Shown: piece after piece, positions 39,892-50,554 of the stretch | Position numbering within the stretch: position 1 is the stretch's first letter | How the letters are laid out: each line of letters starts with the position of its first letter | Assembly (NCBI GenBank): GCA_025531455.1 | Contig: JAMYHL010000037.1 | Coordinates: 310,001-374,000, forward strand | Origin: Apiotrichum sp. Y4204 | Lineage: Eukaryota; Basidiomycota; Tremellomycetes; Trichosporonales; Trichosporonaceae | Reading direction: 5' to 3' | Length of the DNA: 64,000 bases | Position numbers and translations under genes: made by a program | The notes under the pieces: generated by a model | The model's database searches: none | What the model was told of the DNA's origin: nothing | What the model saw: only the letters and a program-made list of their open reading frames with translations

Positions 39892-42800
39892 TCAAATCCA
39901 CACCAAGAGATGATGTCTCGTGTAGTCCTGGCCTGTGGAGAGGTCCGCACTGCTCCCGAGCGCGGGGTAGAATGGCACGAGCGCATCGACGGCGCCGAGG
40001 ATGAGGGTGTTGTACATGCGCCAGTAGACCTCGCGAACCCTGCGTGCGGGGTGGTACATGCCCTGGAGGACGTAGCTGAGCACGACGCCGGGTCCGATGC
40101 CGACGCGCATGGCCTCGATCGCGTCCATCACACCACCGATGACGTGCGGCGACGTCTCGAAGATGTTGGGCCAGACGAGGTTGAGGAGATGCGTCAGGGC
40201 CTCCTCGTAGCCCAGACCAGCGACTCCGATGGCGAGGTGCTTGACGATCGCGCATGCTGTTTGACGGTGGACGTGGTCACGGTCCGTCAAACTGTCCTCG
40301 AGGAGACCGATCACAGAGTGGATGTAGTCCTTGGACATCTCGCCGACATACTCAAACACATACGCCAGAGCTTTGAGACAACCGTTGCGGACGTTGAGCT
40401 CTGGTGTGCGGTACTCGTTGAGGATGGCGGGGATACACGTGAAGGGACCACAGGTCTCGGCGACAATGGCGATGGCGACCGTGGACAGGACACGGGACTG
40501 ACGCTCCTGCACCTTGAGGTTGGTGAGAAGAACGGAGAGCACATCCTGAGGACCGATAGCCTTGGCAATGTAACCAAATGAGTTGACAGCCGCACGACGA
40601 ATGGCCTTCTTGTGCGCTTTGAGGAGATCCAGCAGCTCGAAACAGATACGCATCCACTCCTTGGCAGGGACCTGCTCGGAACCACGGTCGGCTGTGAGTG
40701 TTAGCATAGCTGAAGAGGACGAGAGGCGCAGCGAAACTCACCAATACGACCAATCAGGTTGATAGTCGCCTCCTGAACCTTCTCGTGCCTATTCCTCAGA
40801 ATGGGCGTCATGCGGGGAAGGAGGTCCTTGACTGGCGGGTTCATGTGCGTCATACCGACAACATTCGCGATGGCCGCCTCGGCCGCGATGATACTTCCCA
40901 ACGCGTCGGGGTACTCTTCTCCGAGCTGCTCGAACAGAACAACACCAAGTTTCGAGAGGAGGGCGTCCTCGTCGTTTTGCTTGATGATCGGGGCGAGCTT
41001 TGTGGTCAGGTCGGCGGCCAGCATACGGACCTTGGCCGACTTGTTGGTCAAACGCCAGAGGATCATAGACACAATCTGAGGGAGGTACGGCTTCACGCGG
41101 GAGCCGAGCGCGCCGACGACAGCGGCGAAACCGTCGAGCATGACGTTGTCCTCGAACGTCTGCTCCTGGAACGCGAAAATGATACCGTCGATGAGCAACA
41201 CCTCCATGCGCTCGTCGATGTCAGCGGCACCATTTGCAGACACGACCTTTGTGATCGTCTCCATAACCATCTTGCGGTATGGCTCCGACTCGTCCTTGAG
41301 GTCGTTGGTGATGCGGCCGACAATCTCGGAGACACCAGCCTTGGACGCAAGGACGACGGTGGTCTTCACGAGCTCGTTGTAGTTTCGGCGGTCGAGTGCC
41401 ATGCGGCGGACCCAGAACGCCTTGAAAAAGTCGGGCAAAACCTCTTGGCGAATATATGTCGGCGTCACTCCCTCTGTGGCTGCGCACTGAGCAACAACCT
41501 CGAGAACGATACGGCGCATTGCCTCGTCTGATGTCTGGAACTCGCGGATGACGACCGGCATACACTCCGCCACGTAGTAGCCGGCGTACTCGGGGTCCAT
41601 GAGGGGGATGATGTAACCAATAGCCTTGATAAACGCCGCAAGTGTCTTGCCACGGTGCTGACGGACACCGAGCCAGAGGGGCTTGAGGACGTTGTCGAAT
41701 GACTCGATACCGTACGGTGCTGCGGCCTTGGCGAGGTCGGCGAGGGCGATGGCAGTCATCGTGCGGACCTTCTGCTGCTCGTCCTGCAGACCGTCTGCGA
41801 TTGCGTCGACAAGGTTGCGCAGATGGGGGAGAATCGCGCAACCCATGGCAACGGCAATCTGCTGGATGATGCGGATACCGGTATGGCGGGCCTGCCACGA
41901 CTTCTTCGAGCGACACACGGCGCGGAGGAAGGGGAGAAGCGCAGGAACACCAAGTGCGGCAGCGACGACGGCGAACGCACGCGCTGTCGTGTTACGCACG
42001 TACTCGTCGACGTGGTCGATATCCGGACGCATGGTCGAGATCATGTGCGCAAGACCGGCCGCCTTGGCCAGGTTTGCAATAATCTCACGACCCTCGACAC
42101 GGGCGTAGTAGTCCTCGTCGATAAGGAGCGGCTCGATGACAACCAGGATCTTGTGCACATACGGCCGGACGAGGTCGTCGAGCTTGTAGAGGATACGGTC
42201 AATGACCTTGACGAGCAGATGGCGCTCCTGGTCCTCGAGACTACGCTCCATGAGCAGCGGGAGGATCTTGTCGAACAGCGGACCAGCACCAAACTCGCGT
42301 GCCTTGTCGGTGATCTGGCGAAGCGCCGTCTTACGCACCGGCGGCGTGCCGTTCTTGATCTTGAGGAGCAAACGCATGATTTTGCGCTCCTTGAGCTCAT
42401 CGAGCGAGTAGTGCACGTCCTCCGCCTCGCCACCGCCTTCTCCAAGGACCTTTGCGAAGTACTCGGCATCCTCCTTCTTCAGGAACTGCAGTGTTCCAAT
42501 ACCCTCAATCTCCGTCTGCTCTCCCGAGCCCTGGAAGCCGCCTGCAGCCGTGACGGCGCGCGCGGCGGCACCCTCGTCCTGCATCATGAAACCGTCCGAG
42601 GCGTGCTGAGAAGTCGAAGGAACCATCTTGCGCACCGCCTGCGCCGGCTGATAGTCCTCGGGCACGGGGACGATAACGTAGCCTTCGCTCGGGCCAGGCA
42701 GAAGCGAGTTGAGCTCCTCATCGGTGATCGCGCGGTATCGCCTGTCCTCGACCATCTTGGGCTTCTCGTCGAGCGCCGACGACGATGCGACCATCGAGCC

Positions 42801-43385
42801 CGACCCAGCGTCGGGCGTCTGGTCCCAGCGCGACTTCTTCTGCTTGGCGGCCTCCTCCTCCGTCGGCATCTGGTCCCAGCGGCTGCGCTTCTTCTTCTTC
42901 GGCGCCTCCTCCTCCTCCTCCTTCTTCACCTCCGTCTCGTCCCACTTCCGGCTCCCAGGCGACGCGCCCTCCTCCTTAATCTGGTCCCGGGGCGGGGTCA
43001 CGTCTCCCTCGAGCTGGTCCCGCGGCGGCGTCTTGTCGTCCGCAACAGCGACCTGGCGGTCCGACTCGGCCTTCTCGCGGTCCTCGCGCTCGCGCTGCTC
43101 GCGGAACCGCCGCACGCGCTCCTCCTCACGCTCGAGGTTCACGCGCCGCATGCGCTCCTCGTACGTCTCGTCCTCACCCTCGCCGAACCCGTCGCGCCGC
43201 TGGAATCGCCGGAGCTGGTAGTCGCCCTGCCGCGCGGCAATCTGCTTGCTCCGCGACCGGTCCTGGATCTCGTCCAGGTGCTCCCCCTCCTCCTCCTCCG
43301 CCATGCGCGCATGCTCGTCCAGCAGCTCCTGCGGTGCAGAGTAGCTTGCCAGCTTCGGGTACGCGTTGTCCTCGTTGTCGGACAT
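39892..43385 (-). CDS. HSH155 (SF3B1): U2 snRNP splicing factor 3B subunit 1
   Basis: Largest HEAT-repeat subunit of SF3b; holds the branch-site helix of U2 snRNP in the nucleus. Exons 43385..40742 and 40691..39892 (one 50-nt intron) give 1,147 residues, shorter than human (about 1,300) mainly in the N-terminal region. Seen: an acidic/charged N-terminus, TPPRDQ repeats, two U2AF-ligand-type RW motifs ([10 protein letters not shown] and KKSRWDQTP), the conserved [18 protein letters not shown] entry, then HEAT repeats to the C-terminus, including [24 protein letters not shown]-like and [15 protein letters not shown]. The residue matching human K700 is Lys, but the one matching K666 is Arg. The splice joins GRI to ADRGSEQ, matching the family. 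It is divergent from the roadblock gene across 477 bp. Confidence 0.97.
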
Positions 43386-43862
43386 TTTGGATAACTGAGT
43401 GGCGGGAAGGGTGGATTAAAAGGAGTGTAATGTGGAAGTGTCGCTGTCGAGTCGCGATCGTTCGGAATCCCGGTCGCGCTGGGCCAGGCTATCGCGCTCG
43501 ATGCGGTTTTGAGAATGAGAGAGGGGGTGTAGCAAGCACAAGGAGCGAGAGGTGTTGTGGATGTGATTGTTGTTGCGAGATGGAAACGCAGCGAAGTGCC
43601 GGATGCTGACTGACCTCCTGGCAGAGTGATGATCCTGGCTGAGCCCCTCCACCAGAGCGAGCGAGGCCAGCCCAGCCAGGCGGAAAATGGCAAATACCGA
43701 CGTGTGGCACATGGCACACTCACCCACCCAGTCAAGATCACAGTGGTGGCGAGTGAATGCATTGTGCATGGTGCATGGTATGACGCGTTTCCATGCAATC
43801 AATGCATTCATGTTCATGCTTGACGTTCGACACTACCCCCAATCTCACTCCCTACTGCCGCC
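43386..43862. other. Divergent promoter region, SF3B1 / roadblock gene
   Basis: No gene seen. A 477-bp spacer between two divergent start codons, so it must carry both promoters. No TATA box is obvious on either side. Confidence 0.5.
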
Positions 43863-44502
43863 ATGCTCATCTCGCCTATACGCATCTACGAGCTGCTCTC
43901 CTCGCTCCTCGAGGCGGACGAGAGCGCGGGCCCGCACACCGCGCTGCTGATCACGCCGTCGGGGCAGCTGCTTGCCCACGCCACGCTGCCTGACGGCGAG
44001 GACGGGAGTGGGGGCGACGAGGGGGGAGATGAGGGCGGCGGCGAGGATGAGGTCGATGGGGAGGAGGAGGAAGGGGATGGCGCGTCAGAGGGCGCAGAGG
44101 AGGGCGACGACGAGCCGTGGCTTGAGGGCCCCGAGCGCCTCCGCCTCCTTCTCGGCCTCGCGTCGCAGTGGGAGGAGGACGCCTCGCCGCGCGTAGAGTG
44201 CGAGGTGAGTGTATTGAGTGCTGCTGAACCAGAATATCACAGCACGCAGAGCTATATGCACTCAAGATCTATGCTAATCCCAGCTTGGCCGCCTGTTCCT
44301 CCGCCCCATCGCACTCCCGGAGCCCGAGGTGCCGCCCGACAACGCCGCCGTCCCGACGTACCCCCAGCCTGTGTTCAACTCGTTTGTGCTCGTTCTCAAC
44401 GGAATGCCGGATACGCCATGGAGTGAACTCGCGAACAAGGTGGGTTGTGTAACCCAGAATGAATCTGACTCTTAGGCGGACCAGTTCCTTTCCGCATGGT
44501 AG
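43863..44502 (+). CDS. Roadblock/LC7-like protein, candidate LAMTOR2
   Basis: Exons 43863..44204, 44284..44439 and 44476..44502 (introns 79 and 36 nt, both phase 0) give 174 residues. The N-terminus MLISPIRIYELLSSLL followed by HTALLITPSGQLLAHA fits the first helix and strand pair of the roadblock fold, closest in feel to LAMTOR2 (ALTQVL then STLLLNNEGSLLAY). A highly acidic Gly/Glu/Asp insertion of about 50 residues separates this from the rest. The remainder (LGRLFLRPIALPEP, then FVLVLNGMPDTPWSELANKADQFLSAW) could supply the last strands and C-terminal helix. LAMTOR2 belongs to the Ragulator/EGO complex that anchors Rag GTPases on lysosome or vacuole membranes; the assignment here is inference from a short similarity. 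The last exon codes for only eight residues. Confidence 0.65.
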
Positions 44503-44708
44503 CCTGACCTGCGCATGCTGTCCACGTTCCGTTCCAGCCTTGCACTCGCGCCTTCGCTGCTCCCTCGACCTCCGCCACCCCTTGCCGGCCTACCCGCACT
44601 AGATACATACCCACCCTATCGTTGTACTTATGCATCCATCATCATGTCCTACACCGTTGCAATATCGTCTGCGAGCTACAGCTACAGCCACGCTACACTC
44701 TAGCTGCT

Positions 44709-46119
44709 CTAGCTGGTAAAGTCGCTAACACACTCCCAGCCCTTTCCAACACCCTCCTTCCACAGGCTGACCTTGCCATCACCGCACGAGACAGCCAGGA
44801 TGTTGCCCGCAATGGACCATGACACGCGCCAGACCGCGTCTGGGAAGTGGGGGTCCTGCGACTCGGGTGCAGATGGCTGGAGTGCTGTCGACTGCCAAGG
44901 CGCGTTGGGCGACTCGCGCTTGTGGATAAGAACTGTGCGGTCCTGAAGAAGTCAGTGATGACACTCGAGTGACTGGGCCTGGCTTGACAAGCAACAACGA
45001 GCCACCATTACTTACCTGCGATGCACTCGCAATGTACTGCCCCGGGAGGCCGATATTCGGCGCCCACGCAACGTCGCGTACCCAGTTCTCGTGACCGGAA
45101 ATCTGCTCCTCCTCGACCCACTTCTTGGCCGTCTCGTCGAATCCCCAGATGCGAATGACATTGTCCGATCCGCCAGACGCGAAACGCTTCTGCGCAGTAA
45201 CCGAGCCAGATGGTGAAGGCTTGGCACCGGCAGATGCAAGAACCGACGGGGCCCAAGAGATGGCGTTGGCGCCGGAGCCGTGGGCGTTGAAGATGACGGC
45301 GTCAGTGGAGCCGTCGTCTGGGAAGTTAGCATTGTGGGCTAGTTGATGAGCTCCAGCCTAATGAGCGCCAAATCCGCTCCAGCGATCCACTCTCCGTGCC
45401 CGAATGCTCAAAACGAAGCACGGCTCTTGCCCTGCAACGGCGATCCCTGCCTCGCACGTCTCTTGCACTCACTCTGGAAGCTCAAGACCGAGATCTTGCC
45501 GTCGCTGGAAGCGCACGCAAGCATGGGTCCGAGGTCGTACGGCGCCCACGAGATGGAGTTGACGCTAGCGGAGTGAAGGGTGTGCTCCTTGATGCGCTCC
45601 CAGCCGTCCTGCACGTCGCCGCCGCTGCCCTTGCCCTGCCCCTGGCCGACCTCCTTCCATATGAAGACGCGGCCGTCGTACGAGCACGACGCGAGAATCG
45701 AGCCGAACGAGGGGTGCGCCCACGAGACCTGCCAGACGGGCGCGGTGTGGCTGGGTGTTAGTTCCAAGTAATCAAGTTTCCGAGACGGCGTTCCTCCGGC
45801 GTGCGATTCGATCAATCCATCCGCATATCACGCAGTACTCACCCCTTGAGCACGACGGGGTCGCCCTTCGCCTCGCCCTTGACGACATTGAAGATGCGGA
45901 TCGTCTTGTCCGAGGACGCGGTTGCGAGGCGCTTGCCGTAGTAGTCCAGCTGCGCGTCGTGCTGACAGTCAGTAGGCAGCTCGGCCAAGAAGAGATTAGC
46001 TGCTCACGATCATGTCCTCATGTTGGGTCTCAACGGCAACAGCCTTGGATGCTTGTGCCGCAGACTGGAGTCAGTATGAAGTTCCTCCCAGGCTGTTAGT
46101 GCTGCAAGTTACGCACCAT
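44709..46119 (-). CDS. SEC13: COPII / nuclear pore / SEA-complex protein Sec13
   Basis: Six-bladed WD40 protein of the COPII outer coat, the Nup84/Y nuclear pore complex and the SEA complex. Exons on the minus strand are 46119..46117, 46064..46008, 45961..45843, 45750..45473, 45317..45016 and 44942..44709, giving 330 residues. Family signatures in order: [110 protein letters not shown] and [11 protein letters not shown] Gly/Gln-rich insertion follows IWKE in blade 2. Exon 1 is only the ATG: the donor GTGCGT follows it directly and exon 2 opens [12 protein letters not shown]. Introns are 52, 46, 92, 155 and 73 nt, unusually long for this window. Divergent from the MCM-binding protein gene. Confidence 0.95.
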
Positions 46120-46580
46120 GTCGGAGTGAGTGATGGAGAGTGTTTTGTGTCGCGAGATGGAGAGATGTATTCAGCGAGTTGGGTCTAGAGTGATGGGTCT
46201 GTTGGCCATTGACGACGTCGAGTGCACCACCGAAGGCCACCAACATCATTGTGTGTGTTCCGCACTGGCACGTCAGCGCTGATCCACATGTCCCACCCTG
46301 GAGAGACGGCAGGCGTGGAGACGGAATCAAAAGCCACGTGGATGCCGCCTAGTGACGGAACTAAAATATTGTATTAGCTTCTTTATGTAATACGATTACA
46401 ACGCGCGCAGATTCATTTGCGACGCGTCGCGCGTCGTCGATCCTTCGGCGTTGAGAGAGAGGCTTGAGAGCTTCGAGACGATGAGACAGCGACGGTCGCC
46501 ACCAATTCCACTACGACCACGACCCGACCACCGCTCCTCCTCTTTCATTCTCTTCCTCATCCCACTTATTTACCTTCACC
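46120..46580. other. Divergent promoter region, SEC13 / MCMBP
   Basis: No gene seen. A 461-bp spacer between two divergent start codons. It includes an A/T-rich segment near 46,360-46,390 and a pyrimidine-rich leader before the MCMBP start. Confidence 0.5.
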
Positions 46581-48295
46581 ATGCTCGCAGTGGAGAACAT
46601 CATCCGGATAGCTCTCCGGGAGACCGACGGCCCTGGTAGGTGGTATTTGCTGGAACCTACTCACGCCAGCCCCTGATGCCGAGGCCTACGCCGCGTCCGT
46701 GAAGCGTGCCCTTGAGAAGCCCGAGCAGGTGTGTTTTCACTCTCTTGCGTCATTCTGACCCCAGATTCCGACATTCACCCGCACATCGCGTCCGCTCGAC
46801 GTCGTCCGCTTCCGGTGTCTGCTCCAGGACACCGGATACCCCGCAGAGGTATACCTCCCCGAGGACCAGGAGGGCGACAAGGTGGACTGGAGCAAGCTGC
46901 AGGAGCGCTGGGTCGGCTGGGCGACTGAGTACGTGGTGTGTTGTCTGTTTGTTCTAACCACGCAGAATTCCTGGGGAGCAGGAGTGGGCGAATCTCAAGC
47001 CCACATCGTCGGAGAAGGACGTCGCGGACGCACTGGCTGGTCTGGCCGTGACGGAGCTCCCAGCACCAGTCAAGGGCAAGTTCCCGCTCGCGTCACAGGG
47101 AGAGTACACGGGAGCGCTGCTCAAGGTCTACGACGCGGAGGCAGCGTACCGTCCAGCGTCGGCGTACGACTTTATCGGCATTGTGTCGATCGCGCCGCTC
47201 CCGACCCCGCTGGACGAGGCGGAGGAGGGCGAGGTGGAGATGGTCCCCGCGATTCATATTCTTCTTCCCCCGACCACGGTCTTCCCTACATCTCCGATGC
47301 CGAAGGATGTCCCCAGCACGCGCGCCGCCCTCATTTCCCACCTCGCGAACGCCTTTTCTCCCCCAGACGCCGTCGCAGCCGAGCTCCTCCTCCTCGCCAT
47401 GATCGCCACCCCAGCATCGCGCCGCGCCGGCATCCCCTTGGGCACACTATCGCTCAACCTTGTCCGCCCAGCTGGTGACTCCGCCCTTGTCCCCGTCCTT
47501 GAGTCCCTCCTCCCCGCGGTTGTGCCGCTGGACATGACCATTCCTCTCCTCCACTCCACTGCATTCGTCCCCTCGTCCGACGGCGCATCCCTCGCCCCCG
47601 GCCTCCTGCAGCTCGCACCGGGCACGCTCCTCGTCGTTAACGAGGACGGGCTCGGTAACGGCGGGGCGCTGGCCGAGAAGGCCCTTCGTAACGTCCAGGC
47701 ACTCACGACCGCCATCGCCGACCAGACAGTGAGCTACGCGTATCCTTACACGGACGGCGTGCGCATCGAGTGCGCCCTGCGGAGCATCATCACAAGCGAG
47801 GGCAAGAGCCTGCTTCCGGCCGACATGCACGTCCCGGTCACGTTGGCGACCAGTGCACCTTCCACCGAGCAGCTCGCAGAGTTCCGCGAGTACCTCTCCG
47901 CCGTCGCTGCCCCCGCGCACGCCGACAAGCTCGTCGTGCCCGACGCGGTCGGAGAGGCGATCCAGGACGCGTTCGTCGCGGACCGGAAGAAGAACGGGAG
48001 CGGGAGCGCCGACGCGGCCGAGGCGCGTCTCCGGCGCCGTATGAAGATTGCTCGGTAAGTGCTCTGGAAGAGTATATCGGCAGTCGCTAATTCCAGACTG
48101 ATGGCCACGTCGTACCCCGCTGCGGAGCTCACGACCGAGCTGTGGGCGCGCACGGTTGCGTTGGATGACGAGGTGGAGAGGCGGCTTGCGGAGCGCGAGG
48201 CGCGTCGGCGAGAGGGAAAGATTGGCGCGCCGACCCAGGAGGCCAATGGCGTGGAGAAGGTTGAGGGCACGGCGAAGCACGAGGTGGCTGCATGA
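46581..48295 (+). CDS. MCMBP: MCM complex-binding protein
   Basis: Binds MCM2-7 and promotes its unloading or nuclear supply; nuclear (family: human MCMBP, plant ETG1, S. pombe Mcb1). Exons 46581..46635, 46670..46728, 46765..46928, 46966..48054 and 48097..48295 (introns 34, 36, 37 and 42 nt) give 521 residues, against roughly 640 in human. Signatures seen: VVRFRCLLQDTGYPAEVYLP (N-terminal domain), LLKVYDAEAAYRPASAYDFIG, AAELLLLAMIATPASRRAG, LGTLSLNLVRP, and the C-terminal block SLAPGLLQLAPGTLLVVNED, NVQALTTAIADQTVSYAYPY and ITSEGKSLLPADMHVPV. The central linker is shorter than in animals. All four junctions keep frame. Convergent with the esterase gene (182 bp between stops). Confidence 0.9.
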
Positions 48296-48477
48296 TGGAC
48301 TCTATAGTATGCATGTATTGATATTCTATTTGACCCTCAGAGGGTGTATGGTTGTTTTACGGATTGCAATGCGTATTGGTCGAGTTGTTTGAGAGAGGGG
48401 GGAGTGGTGGCCACTCTGGAAGATCAACAATCCCCCGAAATTCGGTGAAGAATTGCTTATGTGCAGCGGTATACAAC

Positions 48478-50554
48478 CTACTCACTCTCGCCATCGCTGT
48501 ACTTCTCACCCTCTTCATCATGGTACTGCGCGGTGAACGAGCCCACCGCGTGCCCGACGGCGGCACCGAGGTCGAGGGCAGGCACGTCGAGGTTGATGAG
48601 GTTGATGCCGTCCGAGCGCATGTCCTCGAACACGGCAGCGGGCGAGTCGGGTTGGGCGAGCATGCGTGGCGAGCGGTGCGCACGGAGCGCGAGCCGGTCG
48701 GAGCGGTGGGCGCGGCGCTCGGCGCGGAGGAACGGCGAGAAGGGCGATAGGGGGGAGAGAGGGGAGAGCGGGGACATTGTGATGTGTGGAGAGCGCGGGG
48801 AGGGGCGGATACGAGGGGAGGGGAGCGGGGCGGGGGCGTCCATGATCGGAGAGGGGAGCGCGAGGGGACCCATGTCCGCAATGTCCGCAAACTCGTCGTC
48901 GTCGCTGTCCTCCTCGCTCAGGAGGTTGCGCAGCCACTCGTCGAGCTCTTCGTAGACCTCGGCGGCCTCGCGGCCGAACCAAGGGAAAATGAGGAAATCG
49001 TGCACCGCGTCCGGGACGGTTATGATGTGGTCTGGGACGGCGGAGCCAGCTGGGCGCGAGAGCTTGACGCGGTGGAAGAGCTCGGTGATCTCGGGGCCAA
49101 TGCGTTCCGCGTCGCCGTGCACGACGAACACGGGCGGGAAGTCTTCGAACGATGTGGGCCCTGTGCGTGTCGCGGGTATGAGGCGGCCGGCGGGGGAGAC
49201 ATAAACATTGTCGTGCATGGTACTCTCAGGCAGGCCGCGGAGTAGGAGGGATACGGCAAAGACTCCAAAGGTGTCCTCGATTGTGTCCACACCGCGGTTG
49301 TGCGCCAGCCCTTCAGGCTCCCACTGCTGTGTGAAGCCTAGATCGCACCAGGGAGAAAAAGTGAGAACTGCACGCGGGCCCTGCAGGCCCAAAACACGCC
49401 CCTCGTCGCGAAGCCACCGAGTGAGCGCGAGAGCGAGGTGGCCGCCAGCCGAGTCGCCGCCGACCAGCAGGTCGCGCTCGTCGACTCCCTCTGATATAAG
49501 ATATGCGTACGCGGTGATTGCATCTAGGAGGGGAAGTGGCCAGGGCGCAGCTCCTGCGAGGCGGTAATCAACAGACAAGACATGGTCGACAGGCGTGTGG
49601 TTGACCATGCTCTTCGCAATGTTGCTCGTCATGTCGTGCTCTGCAGCTGATCCGACAACGTAGCCGCCGCCATGGAAGAGGAGGAGCACGGGCTCCCCTT
49701 GCTTCCGGGCGGGACGCGACGCCGAGTGGTGCTCTTTGCGTCCGCAGTACCAAAACCCTTGGACCGTGGTGAATCCGTACTCTTGTCTCTCATGGGCAGG
49801 GGGATTCCACTTGCCCCACGGACCGGAACGCGAGGGGCGGTAGATAAACTGTGGGTGCCACTTGCCTCGTGTTGAGTAGAGGTGTCGCAACATTTCCGCC
49901 GGATGGCCGCGCAGCCAGTCTGGTGGTGCAGGTGGCATCATGACGGGGTGGGAGTGTGTCAATGACTCTGGTGCCTGCGTAATGCGTGAGTATTCAGCAA
50001 ACGTCGCACATAGGAATGAGGGTGTGGAGTGCCTTGTGTAGGCGCATCACAGGAGCTTCAGCAAGGCTGGAAATTGTGGATACCCCTAGCGACATGTCGC
50101 AGGCTGCGACTGTTCACGGACCGCTCGCTGTCGGCCTCGTACATAGCCTCTGGACTCGAGACCGTCAGACGGAACATCGGTCCCCGCGAGTATCCGTACG
50201 ACCGAGGGGTCGGGTTCATTCAGTCCGCTTCACAAATTTGAGGCTAACTCTGCCTCTCTGCGAGCAGAGTCACGCCTCCCGGCGGCCGGAGGTACTCACC
50301 ACACGTTTAGCTGAATTGCTACCAAGGTAGTCTATCTCGCAGAAGGCCACCAGACCACAGAGGCGCCGACTCCAGCCGACTCGAACACATTTCTTGACGG
50401 TCCATGACTTGCGGGGCCGGTTCGACTGTGGGACGTAGTAGACCAACCAGAAGGGGACGAGGAATATAAGGGTGGATAGGAGGAAGTAGGCCAGATATAT
50501 TTGCCGCAGGACCGGCTGGCGGTGAAGGGTGTTATTGCGCGGCGCAAATTGCAT
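48478..50554 (-). CDS. Membrane-anchored HSL-type alpha/beta-hydrolase
   Basis: Esterase/lipase of the hormone-sensitive lipase (alpha/beta hydrolase 3) family. The hydrolase exon is 49974..48478; an upstream exon 50554..50300 supplies MQFAPRNN and a hydrophobic anchor (QIYLAYFLLSTLIFLVPFWL), giving about 583 residues if joined directly. Motifs: oxyanion hole HGGGYVVGS near 184, nucleophile elbow GDSAGG near 256, acid Asp in VVHGDAE near 370, His in DAVHDFL near 409. The C-terminal 110 residues are disordered with SPLSPLSPLSPFSPF. The two exons join in phase 0, but the implied 325-nt intron is far longer than usual here, so an undetected small exon between 49975 and 50299 is possible. An acceptor (CTGACAG) lies directly before the ATG, so a leader intron is likely. 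The substrate is unknown. Confidence 0.75.

Noticed and set aside
41823..43394. Plus-strand 523-codon frame
   Set aside because: Antisense shadow of the SF3B1 HEAT region; GC-rich codons of the real gene keep it open.
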